The position numbers and the translations under genes were made by a program. Below, piece by piece: positions 52,230 through 59,932 of a stretch of 64,000 bases of DNA. The notes beneath the pieces are model-generated. The model had not been told where the DNA came from, ran no database searches, and worked only from the letters and a program-made list of their open reading frames with translations. The DNA is from DSYU01 sp964437595 (GTDB taxonomy: Bacteria > Chloroflexota > Anaerolineae > Anaerolineales > Anaerolineaceae): positions 27,563 to 91,562 of the forward strand of contig CAYTHO010000010.1 of assembly GCA_964437595.1 (NCBI GenBank), written 5' to 3'. The stretch's first letter is position 1. Each line of letters begins with the position of its first letter.

Positions 52230-52901
52230 TTATCGATTGCGATTCATAATACTGAGAACAATATCGGCATAACGGTAACCCATATTCATGGGGCCGTAAG
52301 CACGCAGCGCCTCGCGAACATCGCCATGCCTTTGGATCAGATCTGATAACATGCCTGCCCCGTAAGAAATATTGAATTCGGGGTCGAACAATTCTTGAGA
52401 GGAAGGGCGAGAAGAAAAGCACGGGCCATTGATGCACATAAAACTAGAAGCCAATCCATCACGCGGCATCACCTGCATCAGGCCCACCGCGCCGCTCTTT
52501 GAATAGGCCTGCGGGTTGCCGCCGCTTTCCTGAAGCATCACCGCTGCCAGCAGATTGGGGTCCAGGTTGTTGTGCCCGGCATATCTTTCGATTAACTGGC
52601 ACCACTGCTGGACGGAATCGGGGTAGCTTTGGCTGATCGAACACGTGGAGAATGTTTCGATTTTGGCTGGCAGCGGCTCTGGCTGCTGGGCAAGTGCCGG
52701 GTCGCCCGCCGGCTCATCTTCAATCATGGGGGTCGCCGCGGGCTGTGCCTGTAAATTGGATCGGTTGACAGCGGCCTGGAGCTTCAATCCCGATCCGGCT
52801 GCAAGGGCAACCGTCGGGTTGGCGATCATGCTGACCACGAAAACCAAAAACAGGCAGCCAGCAGCGATTCCTGGAAAAATCACTTTCTGAATGCTAATCA
52901 T
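52230..52901 (-). CDS. exported lytic transglycosylase (SLT fold)
   Basis: A 223-residue protein with an N-terminal signal/anchor helix (about 8-33), a Pro/Ala/Gln linker, then a lysozyme-like SLT domain: DPNLLAAVMLQESGGNPQAYS with the catalytic Glu, and SGAVGLMQVMPRDG, and a C-terminal AYGPMNMGYRYADIV helix. These motifs define a family-1-type transglycosylase cleaving peptidoglycan glycan strands. Four Cys may form disulfides. ATG 52901 has AGGATGG upstream; the in-frame ATG at 52964 would add an unlikely N-terminus. Confidence 0.88.
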   Translation of the reverse strand: MISIQKVIFPGIAAGCLFLVFVVSMIANPTVALAAGSGLKLQAAVNRSNLQAQPAATPMIEDEPAGDPALAQQPEPLPAKIETFSTCSISQSYPDSVQQWCQLIERYAGHNNLDPNLLAAVMLQESGGNPQAYSKSGAVGLMQVMPRDGLASSFMCINGPCFSSRPSSQELFDPEFNISYGAGMLSDLIQRHGDVREALRAYGPMNMGYRYADIVLSIMNRNR

Positions 52902-53049
52902 TGGTCCATCCTGGTTAAAGTGCCTGGCGAATATTTGTGTATCAAAGCACGTTAAAGATAGCACACATGTTCTAAAAATACAATATCGAGCGCTGTGTTT
53001 TTATTATTTTCTAATGTTACGAAATATAATTGCCTTCGGAGAACCTATC

Positions 53050-53658
53050 ATGCAAGCAATCCAAACCTTACCCGTCAATTATCGAAAAATCGGCACGCTG
53101 GACATTAGCAAAGACCAGCGACTGCTGCTACTACTTAATATCGTTGGAATCGTCGGGCTGGCAGTCAGCGGATGGTTGTTCCTGAAAATTCTCTTCTGGC
53201 TGCGTTCTGAAGATGCGCCTCAAGTCTTCAACTTTGAAGTATCTTCGATCGCCCAAACCGCGCTGCTCCTGGCAGCAGTCCTCGTTTTGGTCCTGCTGAA
53301 CACCGTCTTGCATGAGGCGATTCACGGCCTTTTCTTCTGGTTGTTTACCCGCGCGCGGCCGCGCTTCGCCTTTCGCTGGGCTTATGCCTATGCCGCGGCG
53401 CCAGAATGGTATATACCTCGCAACGCTTTCCTGATCACTACGCTGGCTCCCCTGGTATTGATCAGCCTGGGCGGGATTCTTCTTTTCCTATTTGTGCCGG
53501 TTGGGTGGCTGCTGCCCACTTGGTTTGTCATTACTATGAACGCCAGCGGAGCCGTTGGGGATTTGGTGGTTGCCGGGTGGCTGCTGCGCCAGCCGCCCAA
53601 CTGCCTGGCACAAGACAGGGGCGATGCGGTAACGCTTTACGTACCAGATGAAAAGTGA
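53050..53658 (+). CDS. DUF3267-like membrane protein with HEAIH motif
   Basis: A 202-residue protein with about four TM helices. TVLHEAIHGLFFWLF inside a helix carries an HExxH motif, and YIPRNAFLITTLAPLVLISLGG follows. This is the layout of DUF3267 and relatives, which are distantly similar to site-2-type intramembrane metalloproteases; activity is unproven. GGAG lies 8 bases upstream of ATG 53050. The open frame continues upstream to 52891, but that portion looks non-coding. Confidence 0.78.
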   Translation: MQAIQTLPVNYRKIGTLDISKDQRLLLLLNIVGIVGLAVSGWLFLKILFWLRSEDAPQVFNFEVSSIAQTALLLAAVLVLVLLNTVLHEAIHGLFFWLFTRARPRFAFRWAYAYAAAPEWYIPRNAFLITTLAPLVLISLGGILLFLFVPVGWLLPTWFVITMNASGAVGDLVVAGWLLRQPPNCLAQDRGDAVTLYVPDEK

Positions 53659-53662
53659 AGAA

Positions 53663-53682
53663 GGCCGCCCAGCCCGGCGGCC
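53663..53682. terminator. GC-rich hairpin between convergent genes
   Basis: Perfect 7-bp stem GGCCGCC/GGCGGCC with 6-base loop, 5 bp after the DUF3267-like gene and 30 bp from the end of the CheY gene. No U-tract on either side, so partial or bidirectional termination is only plausible. Confidence 0.45.
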
Positions 53683-53711
53683 CTCCTCATGATATGGATA
53701 TAGAGACTACC

Positions 53712-54098
53712 TTATGCCAGTTTGCGGAATTTCTCCAGCAGTTCGGTTACCTGCGCGCAAAATGTGGGCGTATCGAGCGGCTTAGAGATATAGCCATCGC
53801 AGCCGGCGTCCAGCGCCCGCTTCCGATCGCCAGGGGCCGTATGCCCGGTCAGCGCAACGATGATCATATCCCTGGTCTCTGCACTCTCCTTCAACATGTG
53901 TGCAACCTGCCAGCCGTCGATCTCAGGGATGCTCATATCCAGCAAAATCATCTCTGGATGCTCGCTGCGCGCCAGTTCCATGCCGTGACGCCCATCCCTG
54001 GCCTGTAGGGTTTCATACCCATCCTGTTCCAATAAGAAGCAAACCAGTTCCAGGTTATCTTCATCATCTTCTACAATCAGGATTTTACTTTTTGCCAT
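53712..54098 (-). CDS. single-domain CheY-type response regulator
   Basis: A 128-residue stand-alone receiver domain: ILIVEDDEDN, the phosphoacceptor Asp in MILLDMSIPEIDG, Thr in VALTGH and Lys in YISKPLD. The sequence style (ARSEHPEMILLDMSIPEIDGW) is that of the DivK/CheY-like regulators widespread in Chloroflexota and cyanobacteria. ATG 54098 gives the normal beta-1 start; an in-frame ATG at 54176 would add 26 residues and cross the promoter. No histidine kinase is adjacent. Confidence 0.9.
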   Translation of the reverse strand: MAKSKILIVEDDEDNLELVCFLLEQDGYETLQARDGRHGMELARSEHPEMILLDMSIPEIDGWQVAHMLKESAETRDMIIVALTGHTAPGDRKRALDAGCDGYISKPLDTPTFCAQVTELLEKFRKLA

Positions 54099-54132
54099 CG
54101 GCGTCTCATCCGTGATGCGCGGTATACCATAC

Positions 54133-54161
54133 ACTTTATCAATAAATATCGCATTCGTCAA
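54133..54161 (-). promoter_or_regulatory. candidate promoter of the CheY-type gene
   Basis: On the minus strand, TTGACG (54161-54156), 17 bases, TAAAGT (54138-54133), about 35 bp before the ATG at 54098. Confidence 0.5.
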
Positions 54162-54226
54162 AGGGGCAAACAGCAAAAAATCATAAAAACTACCTTAAAT
54201 CTTTCGCAAAGCAAGAAATTCTTATA

Positions 54227-54279
54227 TTTACTTTCACGGAGTTTTATTGTACAATTGTTCTGAAAACGTACGTTTTCAG
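54227..54279 (+). promoter_or_regulatory. ssb promoter with perfect 20-bp palindrome at the start site
   Basis: TTTACT (54227-54232), 17 bases, TACAAT (54250-54255). Transcription would begin near 54262, inside the perfect 20-base palindrome CTGAAAACGTACGTTTTCAG (54260-54279). A protein bound there would block the promoter. The core AAC-N4-GTT is related to Gram-positive-type LexA boxes (GAAC-N4-GTTC), although the outer bases differ. The transcript could also fold this as a 5' hairpin. Confidence 0.7.
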
Positions 54280-54317
54280 ATGTCGATTAGCCGTTACCTT
54301 AAGAAAGGATTTGAAAA

Positions 54318-54728
54318 ATGTCTTTCCATACCGTCATCCTGATTGGAAACTTAGGGCGAGACCCCGAGATGCGCTACACACCTTCCGGGCAGCCCGTCAC
54401 CAGCTTCTCCGTTGCATCCAATCGATCGTACACTGGCTCAGATGGCCAGAAGGTTGACGAAACGATCTGGTTCCGCGTTACCGCCTGGGGCAAACAAGCT
54501 GAAACCTGCAACCAATACCTGCGCAAGGGTAGCAAGGTTCTGGTCGAAGGCCGGCTCGTTCCAGACAAAAACGGCGGCCCGCGCATATGGACAAAGCAGG
54601 ATGGTACGTCTGGCGCCTCGTTTGAGGTAACTGCCAGCACCGTTCGCTTCCTGTCTACGCGCGGCGAGGGCGGCTCCGGCGAGCCCATCGAGGAGCACCC
54701 GGGCGAAGGGGACGAAATTCCCTTCTAA
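54318..54728 (+). CDS. ssb: single-stranded DNA-binding protein
   Basis: A 136-residue SSB. An OB-fold (1-105) opens with FHTVILIGNLGRDPEMRYTPSG, the family's signature, followed by TIWFRVTAWGKQAE and KGSKVLVEGRL. A short Gly/Glu linker leads to the acidic tip GDEIPF that recruits repair and replication partners. Length is at the short end of bacterial SSBs. AAAGGA lies 9 bases before the ATG. Followed 118 bp later by a translin-like gene. Confidence 0.95.
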   Translation: MSFHTVILIGNLGRDPEMRYTPSGQPVTSFSVASNRSYTGSDGQKVDETIWFRVTAWGKQAETCNQYLRKGSKVLVEGRLVPDKNGGPRIWTKQDGTSGASFEVTASTVRFLSTRGEGGSGEPIEEHPGEGDEIPF

Positions 54729-54846
54729 TCCCAACCCTTAACCGACTCAAATACGATTTTGATAGGTGAGCTTGTTTGATCGCTGGCCTTTCACAGGCTG
54801 TCCTGATCAGGGGACTTTGTTTCATCGCATAAACCGAGCAAGGACT

Positions 54847-55485
54847 ATGAAGAACTTACCCATCATCGCAGAAAAGATCCACCAGGCACTGGAAGCGCGC
54901 ACACAGGCACGCGACCGGGCTTTGGCGAATGCTCGCCAGGTCACCCGCCACGCGGCAACGGCCATCCGCGCCATCCATCGTGAAGAACACGATGCCGCGT
55001 ATGCGCAGTTGGACCAGGCGCGGGACCTGGTACGCGCCATGCAAAGAGACCTTAACGAATACCCTGAACTTTACTATGCTGGCTACACCCAGGACGCGAT
55101 CAAAGAGTTCATCGAAGCCAGTATCACTTGCGCACTGATCGAAAACCAGCCGCTTCCGACCCCCGAAGAGCTAAAAGTTGAGTACGCTACCTATCTTAAC
55201 GGGTTGGCGGAAGCGGCTGGCGAACTGCGCCGCCGCTGCCTGGACATCTTGCGTCAGGGCTACTCCGGCGAGGCCGAGCGCCTGTTGAGCTGTATGGATG
55301 ATATTTACGCCACGCTGGTAACGATGGATTACCCCGATGCGGTAACCAATGGTCTCCGCCGCCAGACGGATATCATCCGCGGCGTGGTCGAACGCACGCG
55401 CGGCGATCTCACCATCAGTCTGCGCGAACAGCATCTAGAACAGCTTATGCTGAAGCTGCTGGCGGACCTGGAAAAGACGAAGTGA
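54847..55485 (+). CDS. translin-like nucleic-acid-binding protein
   Basis: A 212-residue all-helical protein resembling translin/TRAX (human translin is 228 residues). The EFIEA element (E87, E90) matches the acidic pair that in TRAX forms the RNase site. GLAEAAGELRRRCLDIL matches the conserved ...GELxR helix, MDDIY at 150-154 supplies another acidic pair, and LRRQTDIIRGVVERTRGDLT matches the C-terminal helix. Eukaryotic translin/TRAX binds ssDNA/RNA as an octamer and cleaves small RNA; archaeal relatives exist. ATG 54847 has AAGGA upstream; the frame is open to 54766 but without a site. It lies between ssb and a Cas4-like nuclease, consistent with nucleic-acid processing (inference). Confidence 0.75.
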   Translation: MKNLPIIAEKIHQALEARTQARDRALANARQVTRHAATAIRAIHREEHDAAYAQLDQARDLVRAMQRDLNEYPELYYAGYTQDAIKEFIEASITCALIENQPLPTPEELKVEYATYLNGLAEAAGELRRRCLDILRQGYSGEAERLLSCMDDIYATLVTMDYPDAVTNGLRRQTDIIRGVVERTRGDLTISLREQHLEQLMLKLLADLEKTK

Positions 55486-55529
55486 GCGCCGTTGCTGGAA
55501 ACGCCGTTTCCACGCGTCTATAACGAAAA

Positions 55530-55790
55530 ATGAGCGTTTGCGATGAACGCATGAAGACAATTCGGGCATCCGAAATCGGGACTTTCCTGTTCTGTCAGCG
55601 CGCCTGGTGGTATCAAAAGCATGGCGAGCCATCGCAAAACCAGGTAGAACTGGCTGGAGGCAGCGCCTTTCACCACCAGCACGGCAGGCAGGTGCTTCGG
55701 GCCAGCCTGCTGAACCTGGCTGGTTGGATCATCCTGATCCTGGCTGTTCTGCTCCTTACCGCTGCGCTGACAATCCAATTGTTCGGTTGA
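55530..55790 (+). CDS. N-terminal part of a membrane-anchored Cas4-like nuclease
   Basis: An 86-residue ORF. Residues about 9-30 (IRASEIGTFLFCQRAWWYQ) match the first helix of Cas4/Dna2-type PD-(D/E)xK nucleases, including the N-terminal Fe-S cysteine (C22) and aromatic RxWWY. A GGSAFHHQHG stretch supplies the conserved His. Residues 60-85 are a TM helix. It ends at TGA 55788-55790. The following ORF begins three codons later in the same frame and holds the rest of the nuclease, so this is a split or interrupted gene. An internal ATG at 55551 is an alternative start. Confidence 0.7.
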   Translation: MSVCDERMKTIRASEIGTFLFCQRAWWYQKHGEPSQNQVELAGGSAFHHQHGRQVLRASLLNLAGWIILILAVLLLTAALTIQLFG

Positions 55791-55799
55791 TTTTTCCGG

Positions 55800-56318
55800 A
55801 TGAATGGTCTTTTCGTTATCGCCATCCTGTTGTTCTGCGTTGCGCTGGCCGTCCTTTACTTTGCCAGGCGCCAGCGCAGTGCTTCGGGCCTGCCCGCCGG
55901 CAGCGTAATCTACCGGGATACTGGCGGCGGAACCCGGGTGGAGAAACCACTGTACGACCCGCTTTCTGGGCTAACAGGTAAGCCCGATTACCTCATCCGG
56001 GAAAATGGCGCGGTGATTCCAGTTGAAGTAAAAAGCAGCCGCGCGCCCAGCCTGCCCTATGACAGTCATGTCTTTCAACTTGCCGCTTACTGCCTGCTGG
56101 TCGAACGGACGTATGGCAAACGACCGCCGTACGGCGTTCTGCGCTACCGCGACCGTTCCTTTCGGATCGATTATTCCGCCGCACTGGAACAGTCGCTTGA
56201 GAGCTTGCTGGAAGTCATTCGCGTGCAGGGAAGGCGCGCCGAGACACACCGTTCCCACCAGGAACCGGGACGCTGCAACCGGTGCGGGTACCGCACGATT
56301 TGCGATCAGCGGCTATAA
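55800..56318 (+). CDS. C-terminal part of a membrane-anchored Cas4-like nuclease
   Basis: A 172-residue ORF with a TM helix (4-22), then the Cas4/RecB-type catalytic core: D63 in GKPDYL, E76 and K78 in PVEVKSS, and QLAAYCLLVE (93-102). A C-terminal cysteine set C159-x2-C162-x5-C168 follows; with C22 of the preceding ORF this makes the four-cysteine 4Fe-4S signature of Cas4. It lies in the same frame as the preceding ORF, separated only by TGA-TTT-TTC-CGG, and has no clear ribosome site of its own. Either the two halves assemble, the stop is read through, or the gene is broken. No CRISPR array or other cas gene is near. Confidence 0.72.
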   Translation: MNGLFVIAILLFCVALAVLYFARRQRSASGLPAGSVIYRDTGGGTRVEKPLYDPLSGLTGKPDYLIRENGAVIPVEVKSSRAPSLPYDSHVFQLAAYCLLVERTYGKRPPYGVLRYRDRSFRIDYSAALEQSLESLLEVIRVQGRRAETHRSHQEPGRCNRCGYRTICDQRL

Positions 56319-56326
56319 TTAGGAGA

Positions 56327-57655
56327 ATGCGCCCGCTGCCTGCACTTGCCTGCCGGTTTTTGGCCTGCCGGATGCCCGTCCGGTGGCTGGCTTTTGTGCT
56401 TCCGCTGGTGGGGCTGGCTGCCCTGGCTGCCTGCTCTATTGCACTGCCTCAGCCCTCCCCCGTCCCACCCCCCGGTATGACCGGCACGCCCACGGCAACT
56501 TATTCACCGGCGCCATCCGATACCCTTTCTCCCACCCTTACATTCACCTCCTTCCCCACCGGAGACCAGCCAAGCTGGGAAGATTATCCGGGGCCGCAAC
56601 TGACCCCGGTGACCCCTATCCCACCGCCCCTCACCGGCCTGGTGGTTCCCGAAGAAGTGCGCGTGCTGGTGCTGGCCGGTGTTGACCGCACCCTGCCCCA
56701 CACCGGGCGTACCGATTCGATGGCTCTGGTGGTGTACCACCCTCGCCTGGCGCGGGCCAGCCTGATTTCGATTCCCCCGGATTTGTTTGGTTATATCCCC
56801 GGTTTTACCATGCAGCGTGTCTACAGCGCTTACGCGGTGGGCGGCCCGCGCGTATTGAACAGCACCATCGAGTATAACCTGGGCTTGCTTCCCGATACCT
56901 ACACGGTGTTCAACCTGGATAATTTCAGCCAGCTGGTCGATGACTTGGGCGGCATCAATGTCACTGTATCAGAAGATGTGCGCGAGTACTGCCCGGAAAT
57001 ACCGCTCGGCGTGGTGTATATGAATGGCGAAAAAGCGCTGTGCTACATGCGCCTGCGTTTAGGCGAGGACGAATTTTCGCGGAGTAGCCGCCAGCAGGAT
57101 GTTTTTCGTTCTGTCTTCCTGCGCCTGGTGGAAGGCGGCAACCTGGTGCGCGTGTCTGATCTGTATAGCCAGTACCGCGCATCTATCGACTCAAACCTGA
57201 CCTTCGATCAGGTGCTTGGCTCCCTGCCGCTGGCATTGCAACTGGGCGAGCCCGACCGCATTGGCTATTTTCAGATGGGGGAGCGCGAACTGCAAACCTG
57301 GCAGATCTCCCAACAGCCCCCGGCCACCGTCTTTCTACCGGTTCGATCAGCAGTGATGGAACTTTTACAGCGGGCGGTCGATTTTGTTACCACCCCCAGC
57401 CCGCTTTCGGATGTGGTGGTTACCTTACAGTATCAACTGACAATATCGCCCACCCCAACCAACACCTACACCGTAACGCCAACGCCGACCTATACGCCCA
57501 CACCAACCCGTACGCTTACTCCGGTACCCACCCTGACCTTCACCCGCACCATCACGCCTACCCGGACGGTCACCCGTACCCGCACCATTACGCCAACCCG
57601 CACAGCAACCCGTACACCCACACCGTCCCCTACCAATACCCAGCCCAGCCCATAA
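56327..57655 (+). CDS. LytR-CpsA-Psr (LCP) family ligase, lipoprotein
   Basis: A predicted 442-residue LCP protein that attaches polymers to peptidoglycan. A signal segment ends in LAALAAC (C36), then a Pro/Thr linker. The LCP domain begins at VRVLVLAGVDR, with GRTDSMALVV (Asp for metal), SIPPDLFGYIPG, and the arginine motif YMRLRLGEDEFSRSSRQQ. The last ~70 residues are a Pro-Thr repeat tail (PTPTxTxTPT type). AGGAGA lies directly before ATG 56327; an internal ATG at 56372 would give a more usual 21-residue lipoprotein signal. Confidence 0.9.
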   Translation: MRPLPALACRFLACRMPVRWLAFVLPLVGLAALAACSIALPQPSPVPPPGMTGTPTATYSPAPSDTLSPTLTFTSFPTGDQPSWEDYPGPQLTPVTPIPPPLTGLVVPEEVRVLVLAGVDRTLPHTGRTDSMALVVYHPRLARASLISIPPDLFGYIPGFTMQRVYSAYAVGGPRVLNSTIEYNLGLLPDTYTVFNLDNFSQLVDDLGGINVTVSEDVREYCPEIPLGVVYMNGEKALCYMRLRLGEDEFSRSSRQQDVFRSVFLRLVEGGNLVRVSDLYSQYRASIDSNLTFDQVLGSLPLALQLGEPDRIGYFQMGERELQTWQISQQPPATVFLPVRSAVMELLQRAVDFVTTPSPLSDVVVTLQYQLTISPTPTNTYTVTPTPTYTPTPTRTLTPVPTLTFTRTITPTRTVTRTRTITPTRTATRTPTPSPTNTQPSP

Positions 57656-57664
57656 ACGGTATAA

Positions 57665-57690
57665 GGTCTGAACCGACCGTGAGATTTTTT
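57665..57690 (+). terminator. candidate terminator after the LCP gene
   Basis: GGTC/GACC stem (57665-57668, 57675-57678) within flanking GT/AC complementarity, followed by six T at 57685-57690. Short stem, good U-tract. Confidence 0.45.
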
Positions 57691-57919
57691 AATCCCTATC
57701 GCATCAGCTTCGTACACCCGGTGAAGCGATGCGGCAGCCCGGTTCTGCCTGGCAATGCGCATAAACCGCCAGTATTGCACTTCCTTTTTGAGCTGGCTTT
57801 ACGAAAGCATTAAGCAATACATAATATTCAGCGTTCGGAATCACCAATAATATGTTAAACTAAATGATAACGTTTGTTTCCGGTTATAAACTGAACGACC
57901 TATCCATCCAGGGGAGGGC

Positions 57920-59836
57920 ATGAGGCTGTTCACGACTTGGTTATTGGCAGCGCTAACGGTACTGTTCCTGGCAGTGCAGTTATTTTTACCTGCCAATTCG
58001 GCAGCAACCGTATATGCCCAACCCCAACTGCAGGCAACGGCAACAGAAACTCCGGATACCGGTCGAAGGACCAAAATTACAATTCAATTCACCAGTTATA
58101 AGTGGTGGTTGATCCGTTACTCGAACAACCAGATCGCATGCAGCTTTTCGGTGGAGCATGATGGGCTCCCGGTTGCCGAGGACATCGAGGAACTGTGTGA
58201 CGATAAAACGTACGACGAGTGGCTAAATACCACCCCCTGCAAGGTCGGGCAGGTTGAATCCTACAGCCAGTGCCCAGGGTTTTACCTGCAGCAGCTCGAT
58301 TCAGCGCCAGGCGAGCGGCAGATTGAAATCGAGCTGCCCGAACCACAAATATGGGTCTCAGTTACCAACTGTAACGCCCAGCCGCCTGATACGGCCTGTA
58401 CCACCCTGCCCAACCTGCTGTTCACTGCCCAGGAGCCCCTGCCGAACGAAGCCATCATCAGCGTGCAGGGCGTGGTTGCCGGGGAACCGTTTAAATGCAT
58501 GGGTGCTACGTGCAGCGTTCCCCTCAAACCGACCGGCCTGGACGGCTCGACGGCAGAATTCTGGGCCGATTCCAGCTTTGGCGATTCCACGCAGCACTAC
58601 ACCGCGCGGGTTCGGCTGGTACCCTGGGGCGACTTTATGGACCCCGAAAAGAACTCCACCGACCCGCGGAAATGGTACGTTGATGTGCTCAGCAGCCAGT
58701 GGCGCGACGGCGAGCTGGCCAGCTGCTCGGATACCTGGGAGGTTTTTCCCCCGGTAGGCGGACCGCCCGAGTGGCTTACTTCACCGAACAGCTCGCTGGA
58801 CCTGGAAAGCGACATCTCCTATTACTACCTGGCCGGGTCCATGATCACCTACGGAGTGGTAGATGCCAGCGGGTGTGTGGATGGCGGCCTGCAGGCGCCA
58901 AACATCGCCAGCACCTGCGGTGTAGAAGCTGCCCGCCCGCAGTTGATTGAATGGCAAAACCGTTTTGATGATGAGATCATGCAGGCATCACAGAACACGG
59001 GCGTTCCTGCCCGGCTGTTGAAAAACGTTTTTGCCCGAGAAAGCCAGATCTGGCCAGGGATTTATACAACTTATAAAGAAGCTGGGTTAGGACAGCTTAC
59101 TTCTAATGGCGCCGACATGGTCCTCCTGTGGAACTCGGATTTCTTCCATCAGTTCTGCCCGCTGGTGCTGGACCAATCATTTTGCGAAGGGGGTTTCTGG
59201 ACCCTGGGAGATGTTGAGCGGAATATGCTGCGCGGCGCGCTGGTAAAGAAGGTAAATGCCACCTGCCCGGACTGCCCGGCTGGCATTGACCTCAAGCAGG
59301 CCAATTACAGCGTGGGCGTTTTTGCGCAGAGCATGCTGGCAAGCTGCGAACAGGTTGGGCAAACCATCTGGAACATCACCGATCTTTCCCCGGGCCAGAC
59401 CAGCAGTTATGAAGACCTGTGGCGCTTTACCCTGGTGAATTACAACGCCGGGGTAGGCTGCCTGTCAACCGCGCTCCAGCGCACCTGGTTCAATAGCCGT
59501 CCACTGGACTGGCCGAACGTCTCCGCGCAACTGGACCCAGCCTGCCAGGGAGCCATTGGCTATGTAGAAGACATCAGCCGCATGCTGAAGGCTACCCCTA
59601 CCCCCACGGTATGGATCTCTGTTCCGGGCAGCCTGGCAACGCCTGTTCTGCCGCGCGTATACGAGACACCAACTTCGACCCTGCCGCCCTACCGCCATTC
59701 CCCCACCGTCACGCAGACGCCGACCAGCACGCCCACGCGGACGCCGACCCCCACGCGCACTACCACACCAACGATCACCGGCACGCTCCCCACGCAGACG
59801 CCGACGCGCACAGTTACCCCATCCCCAACGCAGTAA
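57920..59836 (+). CDS. secreted lysozyme/transglycosylase-like protein with Pro-Thr tail
   Basis: A 638-residue exported protein. A signal peptide (1-34, ending VYA) precedes a Cys-rich beta region (about 50-320) of unknown family. Residues about 340-560 look like a lysozyme-fold transglycosylase: IMQASQNTGVPARLLKNVFARESQIWPG with the catalytic Glu, then EAGLGQLTSNG, and a long cysteine-containing region (CPDCPAG; YNAGVGCLS). The final ~60 residues are a PTPT-type tail like that of the LCP protein. GGGGAGGG lies 2 bases before the ATG. With the LCP gene it points to cell-wall remodelling at the surface. Confidence 0.75.
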   Translation: MRLFTTWLLAALTVLFLAVQLFLPANSAATVYAQPQLQATATETPDTGRRTKITIQFTSYKWWLIRYSNNQIACSFSVEHDGLPVAEDIEELCDDKTYDEWLNTTPCKVGQVESYSQCPGFYLQQLDSAPGERQIEIELPEPQIWVSVTNCNAQPPDTACTTLPNLLFTAQEPLPNEAIISVQGVVAGEPFKCMGATCSVPLKPTGLDGSTAEFWADSSFGDSTQHYTARVRLVPWGDFMDPEKNSTDPRKWYVDVLSSQWRDGELASCSDTWEVFPPVGGPPEWLTSPNSSLDLESDISYYYLAGSMITYGVVDASGCVDGGLQAPNIASTCGVEAARPQLIEWQNRFDDEIMQASQNTGVPARLLKNVFARESQIWPGIYTTYKEAGLGQLTSNGADMVLLWNSDFFHQFCPLVLDQSFCEGGFWTLGDVERNMLRGALVKKVNATCPDCPAGIDLKQANYSVGVFAQSMLASCEQVGQTIWNITDLSPGQTSSYEDLWRFTLVNYNAGVGCLSTALQRTWFNSRPLDWPNVSAQLDPACQGAIGYVEDISRMLKATPTPTVWISVPGSLATPVLPRVYETPTSTLPPYRHSPTVTQTPTSTPTRTPTPTRTTTPTITGTLPTQTPTRTVTPSPTQ

Positions 59837-59932
59837 CCTGCGCCGTAAAATATCGCACGTAATTCCCCCCGCAAAAGCCTGTGATGGGCTCAGCGGTGGT
59901 TGTTCAGTGGGTCCCCTAAGAAGCAGCCGCTT

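Noticed and set aside
55530..56318. Second selenoprotein at the TGA between the Cas4-like ORFs
   Set aside because: The TGA lies in a loop between two TM helices with no Cys-equivalent role, and no suitable hairpin follows it.
54847..56318. Type I/II CRISPR-Cas locus because of the Cas4-like gene
   Set aside because: No repeat-spacer array and no cas1, cas2 or effector gene exist in the window; Cas4-like nucleases also occur outside CRISPR.
57656..57919. tRNA or small RNA gene in the gap after the LCP gene
   Set aside because: I find no cloverleaf or T-loop sequence; only a terminator-like stem and A/T-rich sequence are visible.
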